Assembly (NCBI RefSeq): GCF_015355755.1
Contig: NZ_JACVEE010000001.1
Location: 2,480,001-2,544,000 of the forward strand
DNA from: Nocardia sp. XZ_19_385
Lineage (GTDB): Bacteria > Actinomycetota > Actinomycetes > Mycobacteriales > Mycobacteriaceae
Direction: 5' to 3'
Length of the DNA: 64,000 nucleotides
In this document: one piece after another, positions 61,649 through 64,000 of the stretch
Position numbering within the stretch: the stretch's first letter is position 1
Layout of the letters: each line of letters opens with the position of its first letter
Program-made: the position numbers and the translations under genes
Notes under the pieces: generated by a model
The model's input: only the letters and a program-made list of their open reading frames with translations
What the model was told of the DNA's origin: nothing
Databases searched by the model: none

Positions 61649-63085
61649 TCAGGATTCGGTCTTTTTTCCCATCGGGATGCACGCGGTCAACGCGATCGCC
61701 ACGACAGCAGCGGCCATCGCGATGAAGAAGGTGGTGTGGAAACCCTCCCGCGAAGGCAGCACATGCGCCCCCAGCTGGATGGTCATGTGCGCCAGCACCA
61801 CGCTCATCACGGCCGAGGAGGTCGAGGTGCCGATCGAGCGCATCAGCGAGTTGAGGCCGTTGGCGGCGGCGGTTTCGGTGATCGGCACCGCGCCCATGAT
61901 CAGCGCGGGCATCGCCGCGTAGGCCAGGCCGACACCGCCGGCGCAGATGATCGAGGCCAGCATGATCTGCCAGACGCTGTCCATCAGCAGCACGGCCAGC
62001 AGGTAACCGGCAGCGATGACGGCCGAGCCGAGCATCAGCGTCACCTTCGGGCCACGCGCCGCCGACAGCCGCGCCGAGACCGGCGACAGCAGCATCATCA
62101 CGAGCCCGGTGGGGGCCATGACGAGTCCGGCGTTCACCATCGACAGCCCGAATCCGTAGCCGGTCTGCTCCGGCGCCATCAGCAGCTGCGGGAAGGTCAG
62201 CGACATGCCGTAGAGCGCGAAGCCGACCGCGATCGAGGCGACATTGGTGAACAGCACCCGGGGCCGCGCCGACACCCGGATGTCGACCAGCGGGGCGGCC
62301 TGGCGCAGTTCGTAGTAGCCCCAGCCGAGGAACACCACCAGCGCGACCGCGAACAGCGTCAGGATCGACCCGCTCGCCCAGCCCCAGTCCGCGCCCTTGG
62401 TGATCGCGACCAGCAACGCCAGCAGGGCGATCGAAAGACCAACGGCGCCACCGAAATCGAAGCGCGCGGGGGTGCGCACCGGTGATTCCGGGACGAAGAA
62501 GAACACCAGCGCCGCACACAGCACACCCATGCCGGCCGCGGTCCAGAACAGCATGTGCCAGTCGGCGTTCTGCGCGATGGCGGCGGCGACCGGCAGGCCG
62601 ACCGCACCGCCCACGCCGAGGGTGGCGCTCATGATCGCCATCGCCGAACCCACCTTCTCGGCGGGCAGTTCGTCGCGCATGATGCTGATGCCGAGCGGGA
62701 TGGCGCCGACCGCCGCGCCTTGCAGCGAGCGTCCGATGATTTCGGGCAGCAGCGAGGAGAAGCTCGCGCACACCACCGAACCGGCGATCAGGAACAGCAG
62801 GTTCACGAACAGCACCCGGCGCTTGCCGAACATGTCGCCGAGCCGGCCGCTGATCGGGGTGAACACCGCGCCCGCGAGCAGCGTCGCGGTGATCACCCAG
62901 GACGCGTTGGACGGCGAGGTGCTCAGCATCGTGGGCAGCGACGGAATGATCGGGATGACCAGCGTCTGCATCAGCGAGACGACTACGCCGACCATGCCGA
63001 GGGTCGCGATGAGCACGGCGGGCGCGGGGCGACGAGTCCCTGGACTCGAGTCGGTGTCTTCCACGCTGGATTCGGCAATGGTCAT
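61649..63085 (-). CDS. MFS transporter, DHA2 (14-TM) drug:H+ antiporter type
   Basis: 478 aa with about 14 membrane helices. VVSLMQTLVIPIIPSLPTML, ITATLLAGAVFTPISGRLGDMFGKRRVLFVNLLF (motif A, GRLGDMFGKRR) and LQGAAVGAIPLGISIMRDELP are DHA2 motifs. It exports toxic compounds by proton antiport; substrate unknown. ATG 63085 has TACCGT 8 nt upstream. It diverges from a MarR regulator, with two palindromes between them. Confidence 0.92.
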   Translation of the reverse strand: MTIAESSVEDTDSSPGTRRPAPAVLIATLGMVGVVVSLMQTLVIPIIPSLPTMLSTSPSNASWVITATLLAGAVFTPISGRLGDMFGKRRVLFVNLLFLIAGSVVCASFSSLLPEIIGRSLQGAAVGAIPLGISIMRDELPAEKVGSAMAIMSATLGVGGAVGLPVAAAIAQNADWHMLFWTAAGMGVLCAALVFFFVPESPVRTPARFDFGGAVGLSIALLALLVAITKGADWGWASGSILTLFAVALVVFLGWGYYELRQAAPLVDIRVSARPRVLFTNVASIAVGFALYGMSLTFPQLLMAPEQTGYGFGLSMVNAGLVMAPTGLVMMLLSPVSARLSAARGPKVTLMLGSAVIAAGYLLAVLLMDSVWQIMLASIICAGGVGLAYAAMPALIMGAVPITETAAANGLNSLMRSIGTSTSSAVMSVVLAHMTIQLGAHVLPSREGFHTTFFIAMAAAVVAIALTACIPMGKKTES

Positions 63086-63087
63086 GC

Positions 63088-63104
63088 ATGTGTACGGTAC
63101 ACAT
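63088..63104. promoter_or_regulatory. Palindrome ATGTGTAC-G-GTACACAT
   Basis: Perfect 8-bp arms around one central base. It overlaps the reverse -10 hexamer (TACCGT) of the MFS gene. Likely MarR operator. Confidence 0.65.
63094..63099 (-). promoter_or_regulatory. -10 hexamer TACCGT, leaderless MFS gene
   Basis: Reverse strand TACCGT, 8 nt, ATG at 63085. It sits inside the palindrome. Confidence 0.45.
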
Positions 63105-63111
63105 CCTATGT

Positions 63112-63123
63112 ATTGTGCACAAT
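63112..63123. promoter_or_regulatory. Palindrome ATTGTGCACAAT
   Basis: Perfect 12-nt palindrome between the two starts, 36 nt before the MarR start. It may be a second MarR operator. Confidence 0.55.
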
Positions 63124-63159
63124 TTGCTATCGGCGTGAGACGGCCGACATAGTGGTGCC

Positions 63160-63618
63160 ATGTCCGACGAGCTTGCGGCGCTGCCGCGCCTGGTCTACGA
63201 GATGACCCTGCTCTCCCGGCACTTCCCCACCTCGGTGCTACGCCGGCCCGGCTTCCGGCTCGACCGCTCCGCGTATCTACTGCTGACCCGGCTCGAACTG
63301 GACACCCCCCTGAGCCTGCGCGAACTGTCCGAGGCCTTCCGGCTCGACGTCTCCACCATCAACCGTCAAGTGGGCTCGATGCTGAAACAGGGTCTGGTGG
63401 AACGGGTTCCGGACCCCGACGGCGGTGTCGCGCGCAAGATCCGGGCCAGCGCCAAAGGTTTGGAATCGCTCGCCCACGATCGCGCGCAGAGCCGCGAGGG
63501 CATCGGCACCGTGGTAGCGGACTGGGACCAGGCCGATGTCGAACAGCTGAGCAAACTCGTCGCGCGGTTCAACGCGTCCATCGAAGCGAAGGAAGACAAC
63601 CCCTGGCCCCGGCCCTAG
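63160..63618 (+). CDS. MarR-family transcriptional regulator
   Basis: 152 aa. RSAYLLLTRLELDTPLSLRELSEAFRLDVSTINRQVGSMLKQGLVERVPDPDGGVARKIRASAKG is the winged helix with recognition helix and wing of MarR proteins. Terminal helices form the dimer. CATAGT lies 6 nt before the ATG. It probably represses itself and the divergent MFS exporter until a ligand binds, as is usual for MarR/efflux pairs. Confidence 0.92.
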   Translation: MSDELAALPRLVYEMTLLSRHFPTSVLRRPGFRLDRSAYLLLTRLELDTPLSLRELSEAFRLDVSTINRQVGSMLKQGLVERVPDPDGGVARKIRASAKGLESLAHDRAQSREGIGTVVADWDQADVEQLSKLVARFNASIEAKEDNPWPRP

Positions 63619-63675
63619 GGCGGACATCGATGCGGACAATCGGCGCGAACCCGTTGTGTCCGTAGCCGATCCCAC

Positions 63676-63681
63676 TAGGTT
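63676..63681 (+). promoter_or_regulatory. -10 hexamer TAGGTT, leaderless membrane-protein gene
   Basis: TAGGTT, 7 nt, GTG at 63689. Confidence 0.45.
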
Positions 63682-63688
63682 GGGGACC

Positions 63689-64000
63689 GTGGGACAGCAC
63701 CGCAGCACAGAACCCTCTACCTGGCTTTCCTGGGACAATTACCTCATCGGTGTCCTAGGCCTGGTGATCGCGGCGGGCCTGGGCACCTCGGCGGCGATCC
63801 TCGCCGATTCCGGGCATGCCACCGCCGCCGTCGTGCTTGCGATCGTGGCCGCGGCGTGCGCGCTCCCCGCCGCCCTGCAAGCTCTCGGCGAACTACTCGC
63901 GGGGTTGATCCTGGTCGGCATGTTGCTGGCCGGTGTCCTGCTGTTGCCCGCACTGCTCGTCAGCCGGCGAGCCCGGCGCTGGGCCAAGCGGCGGTGGACC
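63689..64000 (+). CDS. Membrane protein, partial (runs off right edge)
   Basis: First 104 residues only. GTG at 63689 (VGQHRSTEPSTWLSWDNYLI) with -10 hexamer 7 nt upstream. Three or four hydrophobic helices are visible (GVLGLVIAAGLGTSAAIL, TAAVVLAIVAAACALPAAL, LLAGLILVGMLLAGVLLLPALLV), ending in a basic SRRARRWAKRRWT. The frame is open to the window end, so product and function cannot be assigned. It lies 70 nt after the MarR gene. Confidence 0.65.
   Translation, partial: MGQHRSTEPSTWLSWDNYLIGVLGLVIAAGLGTSAAILADSGHATAAVVLAIVAAACALPAALQALGELLAGLILVGMLLAGVLLLPALLVSRRARRWAKRRWT

Overview
The window comes from a high-G+C, mycolic-acid actinomycete, most likely Nocardia or a close relative. The gene set is diagnostic: mycothiol synthesis (mshB), coenzyme F420 precursor synthesis (fbiC), phosphatidylinositol mannoside/lipomannan synthesis (pimE, lpqW), methylglucose lipopolysaccharide synthesis (gpgS), GlgM-type alpha-glucan synthesis, and sigE-rseA-htrA-tatB. 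From memory, most genes have orthologues in the Mycobacterium tuberculosis interval Rv1157c-Rv1239c, with blocks reordered or inverted and without the PE genes found there. No phage, insertion sequence, CRISPR array, tRNA or rRNA was seen.

Layout. 1-5.9 kb: a PHP phosphoesterase running off the left edge, CorA, small stress-type proteins, a CitE-like lyase, and a soluble MgtE-N/CBS protein translationally coupled to a DUF1003 membrane protein. 6-8.3 kb: two tandem lytic transglycosylase paralogues. 8.4-14.2 kb: Mrp, a DivIVA-like protein, TagA, a DUF3117 protein, an RNA methyltransferase, and divergent glgA/glgC. 14.2-18.9 kb: two small membrane proteins sharing a CAPFC tail, an O-methyltransferase, then sigE-rseA-htrA-tatB. 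18.9-20.1 kb: an HTH protein with a large unknown domain and an inverted repeat at its promoter, then a 54-aa membrane peptide. 20.1-30.6 kb: gpgS-folP2, a secreted acidic/glycine-rich protein, fadD6, two LOG-family proteins, dapE, a PadR-VOC cassette with its apparent operator, dapD and fadD36. 30.7-37.4 kb: two DUF2236 (MpaB-like) oxygenase paralogues flanking a TetR regulator, the putB-rocA proline catabolic pair, and a Ser/Thr kinase. 37.6-42.5 kb: small proteins, dapC-fdxC, fbiC. 42.6-51.6 kb: a PH-domain pair, two amino-acid permeases, a 52-aa peptide gene coupled to a membrane protein, mshB-lpqW. 51.7-64 kb: typA, a 58-aa Lys/Cys-rich peptide, a pterin dehydratase, pimE, a secreted Ala/Pro-rich protein, a Ser-Leu-Ser-Ile-Gly-Ser repeat protein, a HEAT-like protein, a DUF1906 hydrolase, an internally duplicated protein, a CHAP protein, an MFS/MarR divergent pair, and a membrane protein running off the right edge.

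Three dap genes (dapC, dapD, dapE) serve lysine/diaminopimelate synthesis. glgA/glgC feed alpha-glucan. mshB, fbiC and fdxC serve redox cofactors, and the SigE module serves envelope stress. A recurring signal is a TANNNT -10 hexamer 6-8 nt upstream of an ATG or GTG. It occurs before at least 23 genes, implies many leaderless transcripts, and decides several start codons. Start sites, operators and terminators are read by eye from the sequence. Family assignments rest on recognised motifs and remembered homologues, not on searches.
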